DNA of 64,000 bases, taken from NCBI RefSeq assembly GCF_958453765.1, contig NZ_CAUDZA010000009.1:8546-72545 (forward strand), written 5' to 3'. Both the position numbers and the translations under genes were made by a program. The DNA is from Phascolarctobacterium_A succinatutens_B (GTDB lineage: Bacteria > Bacillota > Negativicutes > Acidaminococcales > Acidaminococcaceae). Of this stretch, positions 32,931-40,720 are shown piece by piece. The first letter of the stretch is position 1, and every line of letters begins with the position of its first letter. The notes under the pieces are model-generated. The model was not told the DNA's origin. It saw only the letters and a list, made by a program, of their open reading frames with translations, and ran no database searches.

Positions 32931-33006
32931 TGGAGCTGGCAATAGGAATCGAACCCACAACCTGCTGATTACAAATCAGCTGCTCTGCCAATTGAGCTAT
33001 GCCAGC
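32931..33006 (-). tRNA. tRNA-Thr (anticodon TGT)
   Basis: The complete cloverleaf has acceptor GCTGGCA/TGCCAGC, D arm GCTCAATTGGCAGAGC, anticodon stem GCTGA/TCAGC around TTTGTAA, T arm GGGTTCGATTCC and an encoded CCA. The anticodon TGT reads ACA and related threonine codons. Confidence 0.96.
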
Positions 33007-33022
33007 ACAAAATTCTTTTATT

Positions 33023-33051
33023 ATTATAAAGGATAAAGCCTGTTTTGTCAA
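33023..33051 (-). promoter_or_regulatory. Consensus promoter of tRNA-Thr
   Basis: TTGACA (33046-33051), 17 bases and TATAAT (33023-33028) on minus: a perfect match to the sigma-70 type consensus. Confidence 0.9.
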
Positions 33052-33082
33052 TACTTTCGCAAGCAAAGATTTTATAGCATGC

Positions 33083-33886
33083 TTACATGTAGAAATACCA
33101 GTAGGTTACACCGGCCAACAGTATTCTGTAAACAGCAAAGCTGGTCAGCTTGGAATTCTGCAAAAATTTCAGGAACCATAATACCGAAATATAAGCAACG
33201 ATAAAGGATACAACGAAACCTATTGCCAATACCTGCAGATCACCGGCAGAAAGATACTGGAAGTTTCTGAGCAGATCATAAATACAGGCCACAAACATCA
33301 GCGGTACAGCAATCACAAAGGTATAATTTGCTGCAGCACTGCGAGTCAGGCCCACCAAGAGGCCACCGGCAATAGTACTGCCGCTGCGTGAAAACCCGGG
33401 CCACAGGGAAAGAAATTGATAAATGCCAACCCATACTGCCTGACGGATAGAAATTTTATCAACATCATCAACCAGTTCAGCCTCACGGCCTTTAGTTCTA
33501 TATTCCGCAAACATCAGCAACAAACCGCCCAAGAAAAGGCCTATTGCTACCGTAAAAGGAGAAAACAGATACTCCTTGATATAGTGATACAGGAAGAAGG
33601 CTACCAGCATAACCGGTACGATACCGGCGGCAACATGCCAGACAGAAAGTCCCTTGTTGATATCCCAGCCATCCTTAGTAAAAAATCTGGCAAAGCGCTC
33701 TTTATAAATAAAAACAACAGATAGAATAGCACCCAGCTGTACAAAGACATCAAAAACATCTGCCAGCTGGCCTTCAAAGCCCAAAACGTGACCGACAATA
33801 ATCATATGTCCGGTAGAAGAAACCGGTAAAAATTCGGTCAAACCTTCGACAATACCCACAATAACGGCAATTAAATTTAAGTCCAT
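33083..33886 (-). CDS. uppP: Undecaprenyl-diphosphatase
   Basis: A 267-residue BacA/UppP membrane enzyme that recycles the undecaprenyl pyrophosphate carrier for cell-wall synthesis. The active-site motifs are EGLTEFLPVSSTGH near the N-terminus and PGFSRSGSTIAGG in the second half, both inverted re-entrant segments. About eight helices are expected. Length matches the family, and it may contribute to bacitracin tolerance. AGGGAG precedes the ATG. It is a single gene. Confidence 0.95.
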   Translation of the reverse strand: MDLNLIAVIVGIVEGLTEFLPVSSTGHMIIVGHVLGFEGQLADVFDVFVQLGAILSVVFIYKERFARFFTKDGWDINKGLSVWHVAAGIVPVMLVAFFLYHYIKEYLFSPFTVAIGLFLGGLLLMFAEYRTKGREAELVDDVDKISIRQAVWVGIYQFLSLWPGFSRSGSTIAGGLLVGLTRSAAANYTFVIAVPLMFVACIYDLLRNFQYLSAGDLQVLAIGFVVSFIVAYISVLWFLKFLQNSKLTSFAVYRILLAGVTYWYFYM

Positions 33887-33999
33887 GATTTACTCCCTTT
33901 CGCAAACACTAAGCCTTTTTATTATACTCTGAATTACACTTAACTGCAATGAAATCTCACTATTTTTTTAAATTTTTCACAGTTCATAAAGCTGCACAC

Positions 34000-34033
34000 A
34001 AAAACAGAGGATGGTGCAAGCACCACCCTCTGT
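34000..34033 (-). terminator. Terminator of pfkA
   Basis: ACAGAGGaTGGTG pairs with CACCAcCCTCTGT (34004-34033), followed by TTTTTG on minus. Confidence 0.86.
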
Positions 34034-34085
34034 AATATAAGTGTATAATCTTAATCTGGGGTTAAATCTAGTAATCAAGTTTAAA

Positions 34086-35180
34086 TCAATCGCCAAAGCA
34101 CAATCCCAGCTGGCGTCCTGTACGGATAATTTCGCTGTCTACAGGAACCTGACGCGGTTTTGATGCTGCCTTTTGAATAAAGACGGTAACAATCTGATCA
34201 TGATACAGTGAAACCATAACATTATATTCACGTCTTAGGCAAGCCTCTGCTGCTGCCACGCCGTAACGCGTTGACAGCACACGGTCAAACGCTGTAGGCG
34301 AACCGCCACGCTGCAGATAACCTAATACGGTACAGCGTGATTCGATGCCTGTCTGCTCTTCAATGGCCTGCGCCACCTTTTCGCCTGCACCGCCAAGGCG
34401 GATCGGCTCAAAGCTGCCCTCGACCATACGTGCGATTGACATCTCGCCACCATCAGGGCGTGCGCCTTCGGCAACAACAACAATACTAAAATTCTTTCCG
34501 GCAGCCTTGCGTGCCTGAATCTTAGCAATCACCGGCTCCAGCTTGTAAGGAATTTCCGGTAGCAAAATAACGTCCGCACCGCCGGCAATGCCACTGTGCA
34601 AAGCAATCCAGCCGGCATAACGGCCCATAACCTCCAACACCATAACACGGTGATGTGATTCAGCTGTAGTATGCAGTCTGTCAAGCGCTTCGGTAGCCAT
34701 AGCCATAGCAGTATCAAAGCCGAATGTCCGCTCTGTGCAGGGCAAATCATTATCAATGGTCTTAGGTACGCCGACAACCTTAATATCACATTCACGCGCC
34801 AGCTCTGCACCAATATTCAGGCTGCCGTCACCGCCGATAACAACCAATGCTTCTATATCGTATTTACGCAGGTTTTCGATAACCTTTTCGCGCATATCCT
34901 TATATACAAGCTCACCATTTTCTTCAACAGCAAAATGGAAGGGATTATCACGGTTCGTGGTTCCTAAAATTGTTCCGCCGCGCGGTAAAATACCCGATAC
35001 TGCAGCATAATCCATTAATTTCAGATTATCGTTTATCAGGCCGTTAAAGCCATTGAGTACGCCATAAACCTCACAATCGTTCTGCAGGAAGGTTTTTACA
35101 ACCGCACGGATTACAGCGTTTAATCCCGGGCAGTCACCTCCGCCGGTCAAAACAGCAAAGCGACGTTTTTTCTGCTCCAT
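34086..35180 (-). CDS. pfkA: 6-phosphofructokinase
   Basis: A 364-residue phosphofructokinase of the glycolytic PfkA superfamily. GGGDCPGLNAVIRA begins the phosphoryl-donor loop, GGDGS lies at 116-120 and PKTIDNDLPCTERTFGFDTA starts at 139. In this superfamily the residue after GGD and the one after P in PGTIDND help set donor choice: glycine at the first favours ATP, while lysine at the second is common in PPi and group III enzymes. This protein has glycine and lysine, so the donor is uncertain. GGAGG precedes the ATG; the BrxF-like gene lies 23 bases upstream in the same direction. Confidence 0.94.
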   Translation of the reverse strand: MEQKKRRFAVLTGGGDCPGLNAVIRAVVKTFLQNDCEVYGVLNGFNGLINDNLKLMDYAAVSGILPRGGTILGTTNRDNPFHFAVEENGELVYKDMREKVIENLRKYDIEALVVIGGDGSLNIGAELARECDIKVVGVPKTIDNDLPCTERTFGFDTAMAMATEALDRLHTTAESHHRVMVLEVMGRYAGWIALHSGIAGGADVILLPEIPYKLEPVIAKIQARKAAGKNFSIVVVAEGARPDGGEMSIARMVEGSFEPIRLGGAGEKVAQAIEEQTGIESRCTVLGYLQRGGSPTAFDRVLSTRYGVAAAEACLRREYNVMVSLYHDQIVTVFIQKAASKPRQVPVDSEIIRTGRQLGLCFGD

Positions 35181-35203
35181 ATCAAGCCTCCGCTTATTAA
35201 CTA

Positions 35204-35668
35204 TTAACCTTCTACGTTCCAGATCTTAAAGCCATCGGGGCTGATACGGATAGCTTCGGTACCGTCAAATTTGTCATAGCACAGGTTACCGTTATCAATG
35301 TATCCGGGCCATGCGGTTACGATGGTAAACTTTTTGCTCAGTTTACGCATCAGGCTGTCGGTATTGATGTGGAATACAGGTACAAACAAGGTCTGCAGTC
35401 TGTCAAGAATGATAACATCTGCATTGTAGCTTGCCAGAATATCAGCAAACATATCAGGAGCATACAAGCCTCTGTCAGCAGCCGGAATTGCCAAGAATTC
35501 CTCACTGATCAGCATACGGCAGTCAACGTAGGTCCATTTTTGAGATTCTGCAGCTTCACGTAAAACTTTGCTCTTGCCACTGCCCGGTTTACCGGTAACA
35601 ATAACAACATTTCCTTTGTCGGCCTGAGCCTCTGCTACAACCTTCACTAATTCTTCAACTTGATTCAT
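35204..35668 (-). CDS. BrxF-like P-loop ATPase, orphan
   Basis: A 154-residue P-loop protein. Walker A is GKPGSGKS (26-33) and Walker B-like DVIILD is at 84-89. The C-terminal segment TIVTAWPGYIDNGNLCY (115-131) strongly recalls the TIVASWPGEYDDGKLTY region of BrxF, the small ATPase of type 3 BREX defence systems, as I remember it. No other BREX gene (PglX, PglZ, BrxC) is in the window; it sits 23 bases before pfkA. It may be a domesticated relative with another function. The ATG at 35668 lies eight bases after GGAGG. Confidence 0.7.
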   Translation of the reverse strand: MNQVEELVKVVAEAQADKGNVVIVTGKPGSGKSKVLREAAESQKWTYVDCRMLISEEFLAIPAADRGLYAPDMFADILASYNADVIILDRLQTLFVPVFHINTDSLMRKLSKKFTIVTAWPGYIDNGNLCYDKFDGTEAIRISPDGFKIWNVEG

Positions 35669-35760
35669 TTGAAAAACCTCCTCTAACACCGAAGTGTCAA
35701 TTTTTCTTTACTGACTTGTTAATATATCTATTCGCTATACTTGTCAAAAATCCTCTTAAT

Positions 35761-35795
35761 AAAAAAACACCATTCTGAAAATTTCAAAATGATGT
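35761..35795 (-). terminator. Terminator of sigH
   Basis: ACaTCATTTTGAAA pairs with TTTCAGAATGgTGT (35767-35795) and is followed by TTTTTTT on minus. Confidence 0.8.
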
Positions 35796-35831
35796 AGATT
35801 TTTGTTACAGTTTTATCAATTATCCGCTTTT

Positions 35832-36560
35832 TCAGGAATTTTTATTCTTGAAACGCTCATACGGATCAATAGCCAGCAGTCCGCTGTAAACTGTACGCAG
35901 ATCAGTAATATCTCCTTTGCTGATGATATATTTTTCAAGTTTACGCTTTACACGCTGCAGCGCATTATCAATAGATTTGATATGACGCCCCAGCTCAGCA
36001 GCAATTTCCTGATAGGATTTGCCATCAAGATAGCTCATCAGAACCTTCCATTCCAGGTCACTGAGAATATCATTCATCTTGCTTTCAATATCGCTGAATT
36101 CCTCACGGCTGATAATCATATCCTCCGGATTGGCAACCTTCACACCGCTGATGACATCCAGCAGCGTGCGGTCACTGTCCTCCTCATAAATTGGCTTATT
36201 AAGCGATACATAGGAGTTGAGAGGGATATGCTTCTGTCTGGTAGCAGTCTTTATCGCCGTAATAATCTGCCTTGTTACGCACAGCTCGGCAAACGCACGG
36301 AACGATGCCTGCTTATCGGCACGGAAATCACGGATAGCCTTATAAAGACCGATCATGCCTTCCTGAATAATATCTTCACGCTCGGCACCTATTAAAAAAT
36401 AGCTGCGAGCCTTGGCTCTGACGAAGTTTCTGTATTTATGCAGCAGATATTCCTGTGCTAAAACATTATCATGCTGTTGTGATTCTAAAACGATTTCCTC
36501 ATCAGTCATTTTTGCAAAAGCGTCATTGGGATCGTTTTGCATTACAGTATCTGTAGCCAT
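35832..36560 (-). CDS. sigH: RNA polymerase sigma factor SigH (Spo0H-like)
   Basis: A sigma-70-family factor of about 242 residues with regions 2 and 4 but no regions 1.1 and 3. Region 2 contains EDIIQEGMIGLYKAIRDF, and region 4 contains LDGKSYQEIAAELGRHIKSIDNALQRVKRKL, the helix-turn-helix of the SigH group. The tail of about 25 residues (ITDLRTVYSGLLAIDP) extends past the usual end. In Bacillus SigH controls stationary-phase and early sporulation genes; here sporulation is doubtful. The start is uncertain: ATG 36560 is 11 bases from GGAGG, while ATG 36569 is only two. It ends the yac-type cluster. Confidence 0.92.
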   Translation of the reverse strand: MATDTVMQNDPNDAFAKMTDEEIVLESQQHDNVLAQEYLLHKYRNFVRAKARSYFLIGAEREDIIQEGMIGLYKAIRDFRADKQASFRAFAELCVTRQIITAIKTATRQKHIPLNSYVSLNKPIYEEDSDRTLLDVISGVKVANPEDMIISREEFSDIESKMNDILSDLEWKVLMSYLDGKSYQEIAAELGRHIKSIDNALQRVKRKLEKYIISKGDITDLRTVYSGLLAIDPYERFKNKNS

Positions 36561-36677
36561 CAATAGCATATCCTCCGTCTGTTTATCTATCTGCCACTGT
36601 CTTGCAAAACAGTTATTGCAAATATCTTCATAATAAAAGCATCAGTGTTTTTATTATATCCTGCCTGGTGTTTTCCG

Positions 36678-37196
36678 TCAACTTTTCTCCCGACGCAATT
36701 TTTCCAGATGAGCCAGCACATGCCCGCTCACCCTTCCGCCAAGCTCGTTTCGGTTTAAAGCCCGTCTGGGGACATGCAGACGCTCGGCAATTTCCTTCTT
36801 AGTCTTATAATACTGCTCGCGGAATTCGCGGGAGGAAATGCGGTACGCACCTGCTCCCAAAATGTTAATCTGCTCCGCATAGTCACTGGTGACAACGAAA
36901 ACCTTTGCCTGTACACGTCTCAGTTCGTAGGCTCTGCGCTCAATCCAGGAATCTGCTGTTTCGCCCTCGTCGGTGAACACAACATCAATGCCATGAATTT
37001 TTTCGGAAGCAGCAGCGCCTGCCACCTCCTGAGCATCAAAAACTACGACAGCACGATAGCCCTTAAAGGCAGCATATTCTGCCACACCCGCTACCAGCAG
37101 CTCGCGTGCATGCTCCAGGTTTTCCTGGCGCAGCTGGGCAAAATCCTTCCAGGCGTTAATTACATTATACCCATCAATTATCAGATATTCGCCCAT
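36678..37196 (-). CDS. NYN-domain ribonuclease, YacP/Rae1 family
   Basis: A 172-residue protein of the YacP family with a PIN-like NYN fold. The catalytic acidic residue lies in LIIDGYNVINAW (Asp8), with further acids in VVFDAQEV and DEGETADSWIE. In Bacillus the homologue Rae1 enters the ribosome A site and cleaves mRNA. It lies between rlmB and sigH, as in most Firmicutes, with GAGGTG before the ATG and 12 bases after rlmB. Confidence 0.92.
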   Translation of the reverse strand: MGEYLIIDGYNVINAWKDFAQLRQENLEHARELLVAGVAEYAAFKGYRAVVVFDAQEVAGAAASEKIHGIDVVFTDEGETADSWIERRAYELRRVQAKVFVVTSDYAEQINILGAGAYRISSREFREQYYKTKKEIAERLHVPRRALNRNELGGRVSGHVLAHLEKLRREKS

Positions 37197-37208
37197 GCCT
37201 TCACCTCT

Positions 37209-37955
37209 TTAGAATTGATGTCGTTGACGTACTACCTCGTACATCAGGACAGCTCCCGCAGCCGATGCGTTCAAAGAATTAACGCCGCCGTTCATCGGAA
37301 TGCTAACAACATCATCACATTTTTGTTTTACCAGTCGGCCTAAGCCTCTGCCTTCAGCTCCGATTACCAGTACAATCGGACCGCTCATATTGGCAGCATA
37401 AAAATCAACGCCATCCATATCAGCACCGACAACCCAGCAGCCGCGCTGCTTAAGCTCTTCGATAGTCTGGGCGATATTGCCGCTTTGCACAACAGGTACA
37501 TATTCAACCGCACCTGCGGAAATCTTGGCAACAACAGCGTTCAGCGGACAGCTGCGGCGACGCGGCATCAGCACGCCATGCACTCCTGCAGCATCGGCAC
37601 TGCGGATAAGCGCGCCCACGTTCTGCGGGTCCTGCAGCTCATCCAATAGCAGAATAAACGGCTCTTCATTTTTTTCTGCCGCACGGGCAAAAACATCATC
37701 CAGAGTACGGAAAGCAATCGGGGCAGCCAAAGCAGCTACGCCCTGATGACGCAAGCCCTTAGCCAGCTTATCCAACTTTTCGGCCTTTACTGTTTCTACA
37801 GGTACACCCTTTTGCTTTGCCAAAGCAATGATTTCGCCCAGACTGCCGCCATGAGCGCCTTCCTGCAAAAGTATTTTGTTTATTGAACGCTGACTGCGCA
37901 AGGCTTCACTAACCGCATTACGTCCAGCTATTAAATCATTATTCTGCTCAGCCAT
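37209..37955 (-). CDS. rlmB: 23S rRNA (guanosine-2'-O-) methyltransferase RlmB
   Basis: A 248-residue SPOUT methyltransferase of the TrmH/SpoU family. The N-terminal substrate-binding domain (2-75) opens with IAGRNAVSEAL. The knot contains the three family motifs: LLLDELQDPQNVGALIRSADAAG, IVLVIGAEGRGL and VSIPMNGGVNSLNASAAGAVLMYE. It would methylate G2251 of 23S rRNA or a similar site. It starts nine bases after thyX, with AAGGAG. Part of the conserved cluster. Confidence 0.94.
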   Translation of the reverse strand: MAEQNNDLIAGRNAVSEALRSQRSINKILLQEGAHGGSLGEIIALAKQKGVPVETVKAEKLDKLAKGLRHQGVAALAAPIAFRTLDDVFARAAEKNEEPFILLLDELQDPQNVGALIRSADAAGVHGVLMPRRRSCPLNAVVAKISAGAVEYVPVVQSGNIAQTIEELKQRGCWVVGADMDGVDFYAANMSGPIVLVIGAEGRGLGRLVKQKCDDVVSIPMNGGVNSLNASAAGAVLMYEVVRQRHQF

Positions 37956-37964
37956 AGTTTCTCC

Positions 37965-38666
37965 TTACTGCTTTTGCTCTGCCTTGGCTTTTGCCGCCAA
38001 AATTGCCTGCAGACGTCCGCAGGACATAGCGCCCTCGTGACAAACGCCCTCAGATACACAGGTTGGACCTGCATTTTCAAAAATAACCGGTGCTACAGCC
38101 TGACATTGGCGCAGCATCTCATTAGCCAGCGCACGGATTTCCCATTGTGCACGGGTGCAGCAGCGCAGGCTGAAGAAGTTCAGCAAGGAGCGTGCATTAA
38201 ACGTGCAGACAATTTTCGTTTCAGTTGCGTTAGGCAGAATATAACGGGCATCCTCAGCCGGAATATCAAGCGCGATAAACTCATCATACATTGCCTGAAT
38301 CTCAGTCATCAGCTTGTCAAATTTAGCCTTAGCCTCAGGCTTAGAAGCAATGGAAGCAGGCACGATTGTTTCAAAATCATGCTCTTTCACATAGCGCTGA
38401 GATTGCTGGGAATAAGAAGCAATACGGTGGCGCACCAGCTGATGTGTCAAAACGCGGGATACACCTTCGATAGCAAAGGTAAAAGTAACATGCTCCAAGG
38501 TGGACAAGTGCCCCATGCTTACCAATTTGCGTACCAGATTTGCTGCCTGCTCATCACTGATTTTTTCTTCCAGCTGGGCAGCGCCGATCGGAGAATAGCA
38601 CAAGCGTGCACTCATCGCCACAGTACGTTCCGGCTCAGGCGTATGACGTACTAATTTTACCATCAT
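37965..38666 (-). CDS. thyX: FAD-dependent thymidylate synthase
   Basis: A 233-residue flavin-dependent thymidylate synthase converting dUMP to dTMP with methylene-THF and NADPH. The ThyX motif RHRxxSxxxxS is present as RHRIASYSQQSQRY. The C-terminal part has RSLLNFFSLRCCTRAQWEIR. ThyX replaces ThyA in many anaerobes. It is inserted between mrnC and rlmB in an otherwise standard cluster. The start ATG at 38666 is nine bases from AGGAG; the longer frame to 38690 overlaps that site. Confidence 0.95.
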   Translation of the reverse strand: MMVKLVRHTPEPERTVAMSARLCYSPIGAAQLEEKISDEQAANLVRKLVSMGHLSTLEHVTFTFAIEGVSRVLTHQLVRHRIASYSQQSQRYVKEHDFETIVPASIASKPEAKAKFDKLMTEIQAMYDEFIALDIPAEDARYILPNATETKIVCTFNARSLLNFFSLRCCTRAQWEIRALANEMLRQCQAVAPVIFENAGPTCVSEGVCHEGAMSCGRLQAILAAKAKAEQKQ

Positions 38667-38708
38667 ATTTATCATCTCCTCTCTTTTCAACGGACAAATA
38701 GAGGGGTA

Positions 38709-39176
38709 TTATTTTTTGTGATTTTCCTGCATATATTTGCTGATAATATCAAAGGAAAGATCCATAACCTCTTGCAGGCGCTCCTCGCGTTCTTCAAGGA
38801 ACAACCAGCCCAAAAGTGCTTCAAAAGCTGTTGCCATACGGTATTCATGCACTGAGGCGCTTTTCGGCACCATCGACTTGGCATTACGGCCGCGGCGGAA
38901 AATAACGCTTTCCTCCTCGCTCAGGCCAGCCTCCAGCTGCTGCATTGCCTGACATTGGCACACTGCAGAAACCATCTTGGAACCGATGTCATGTACAATG
39001 CGTACATGCTTGGAAGTCGGCAAAAGGCGCAGACGGACATACATAGAAAAAACTACGTCGCCGATATACGCCAACAGAATCGGATTTATTTCCTTAGTTG
39101 CAGGAAAAGGAGCACCGGCAGCCGCACAGGCTGCCAGGGCATGCTCCTTTAGCATTTTGTATTGTTCAAATTTCAT
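38709..39176 (-). CDS. mrnC: Mini-ribonuclease III
   Basis: A 155-residue RNase III-like enzyme lacking the dsRNA-binding domain; it matures 23S rRNA in Firmicutes. The catalytic acids lie in LAYIGDVVFSMYVR and EALLGWLFLE, and KSASVHEYRMATAFEALLG matches the family signature. Its ATG shares one base with the cysS stop (TAATG), so it is translated by coupling; no strong independent ribosome site is seen. Confidence 0.94.
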   Translation of the reverse strand: MKFEQYKMLKEHALAACAAAGAPFPATKEINPILLAYIGDVVFSMYVRLRLLPTSKHVRIVHDIGSKMVSAVCQCQAMQQLEAGLSEEESVIFRRGRNAKSMVPKSASVHEYRMATAFEALLGWLFLEEREERLQEVMDLSFDIISKYMQENHKK

Positions 39177-40621
39177 TATTGCTTAGACCACTTTACGCCT
39201 TGCGGAGTATCCTGCAGCACAATGCCGATTTCATTCAGCTTGTTGCGCAGCTCATCTGCCAGTGCGTAATTTTTGTTTTTACGTGCATCCTGACGCATAG
39301 CGATAAGCATTTCCACCAGCTCAGCTTCCTTGCTGTCGCCTGCCTCTTCTGCAGCCGGAGCAGCAGTTTTTTCCAATACACCGATGATAGAGCAGGTTTC
39401 TGCAAAGACATCGTTGAACATAGCAACCAGCTTACCGTCCGGTTTAATGCCGGCATCAACAACTGCCTTATGGTAAATGTTGATTTCCTTAGCCAGAGCA
39501 AACATATGGCTGATAGCCAGCGCAGTATTGAAGTCATCGCGCATAGCTTCCATAAACGCTTCACGCAGCTCTTTAACCTTCTCGCGCAGTGCCAAGCTTT
39601 CGGCAGTCGGGCCGGCGCTCAGCATTTCGCTCAGCTCACCCAAAGTTTCCTGTGCCTGACGCAGACGTGCAAGGCTCTTTTGTGCTTCGGTAAGACGTGC
39701 ATCGCTGAAGTCCAGCGGGCTGCGATAATGAGTGGAAACAATGAAGAAACGCAGAGTTTCCGGATCGTAATGCTCTAAGATATCGATAACCATAAAGAAG
39801 TTGCCCAGAGATTTGGACATTTTTTCTTCGTTAACGGTAATAAAGCCGTTATGCAGCCAGTAATGTACGAAGGGATGAATGCCGGTGCAGCCTTCGGACT
39901 GGGCAATCTCGTTTTCATGATGCGGGAAAATCAAGTCGCTGCCTCCGCCATGGAAGTCAAAGGTTTCGCCCAGATACTTCATGCTCATGGTAGAGCATTC
40001 AATATGCCAGCCGGGACGACCGGGACCCCAAGGGCTCTCCCAAGCAGGCTCGCCCGGTTTAGCTGATTTCCACAGCGCAAAATCCATCGGATTATGCTTG
40101 CGGTCATCAACGTCTACACGCGCGCCGGCCATCATATCCTCAATGTTACGGCCGGAAAGCTGACCATAGTATTTAAACTTTTCTACACTGTAGAAAACGT
40201 CGCCGTCAACAACATAACCGTAGCCATTGTCAATCAGGCATTGAACGGTTTTGATGATATCATCGATATGCTCGGATACACGCGGATAAACATGCGCACG
40301 GCGCACATTGAGTTTATCCATTACTTCAAAGTAGGAGTCAATATAGCGGTTGCAGATATCATACCATTTTACGCCCTCTTTATTGGCAGTGTTGATAATC
40401 TTGTCATCAACATCGGTAAAGTTCTGTACATGGGTTACGTCATAGCCTTCATGCTCCAGGAAGCGGCGGATAACGTCCCAGGTTACGAACGGACGCGCAT
40501 TACCAACGTGCGGATGATTGTACGGAGTAACACCGCAAACATAGATGTTGGCTTTGCCGGGATGAATAGGTACGAATTCTTCTTTTTGTTTGGTTAAGGT
40601 GTTATATACTTTAATGCTCAT
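39176..40621 (-). CDS. cysS: Cysteinyl-tRNA synthetase
   Basis: A 481-residue class I synthetase charging tRNA-Cys. The HIGH motif is HPHVGNARP near residue 40, the zinc ligands include the Cys of VCGVTPYNH and the C/H of IECS and HHENE, and KMSKSLGN is the KMSKS loop. The C-terminal anticodon-binding domain ends QDTPQGVKWSKQ. The start ATG at 40621 follows AAAGGA; the longer frame is not supported. It follows gltX in the conserved order; cysE, often present between them, is missing here. Confidence 0.96.
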   Translation of the reverse strand: MSIKVYNTLTKQKEEFVPIHPGKANIYVCGVTPYNHPHVGNARPFVTWDVIRRFLEHEGYDVTHVQNFTDVDDKIINTANKEGVKWYDICNRYIDSYFEVMDKLNVRRAHVYPRVSEHIDDIIKTVQCLIDNGYGYVVDGDVFYSVEKFKYYGQLSGRNIEDMMAGARVDVDDRKHNPMDFALWKSAKPGEPAWESPWGPGRPGWHIECSTMSMKYLGETFDFHGGGSDLIFPHHENEIAQSEGCTGIHPFVHYWLHNGFITVNEEKMSKSLGNFFMVIDILEHYDPETLRFFIVSTHYRSPLDFSDARLTEAQKSLARLRQAQETLGELSEMLSAGPTAESLALREKVKELREAFMEAMRDDFNTALAISHMFALAKEINIYHKAVVDAGIKPDGKLVAMFNDVFAETCSIIGVLEKTAAPAAEEAGDSKEAELVEMLIAMRQDARKNKNYALADELRNKLNEIGIVLQDTPQGVKWSKQ

Positions 40622-40720
40622 AATAACTATTCCTTTGCAAAAATTCTCTGAGCGACGAGAAGGCCTTGGATGCAAGCAACGCCGTTACGAAGCAGTTGAA
40701 GCCTTATCGTCAGTCATCAA

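Noticed and set aside
35204..35668. Part of a BREX defence island
   Set aside because: Neighbours are pfkA and sigH; no methyltransferase, PglZ or helicase gene is present.
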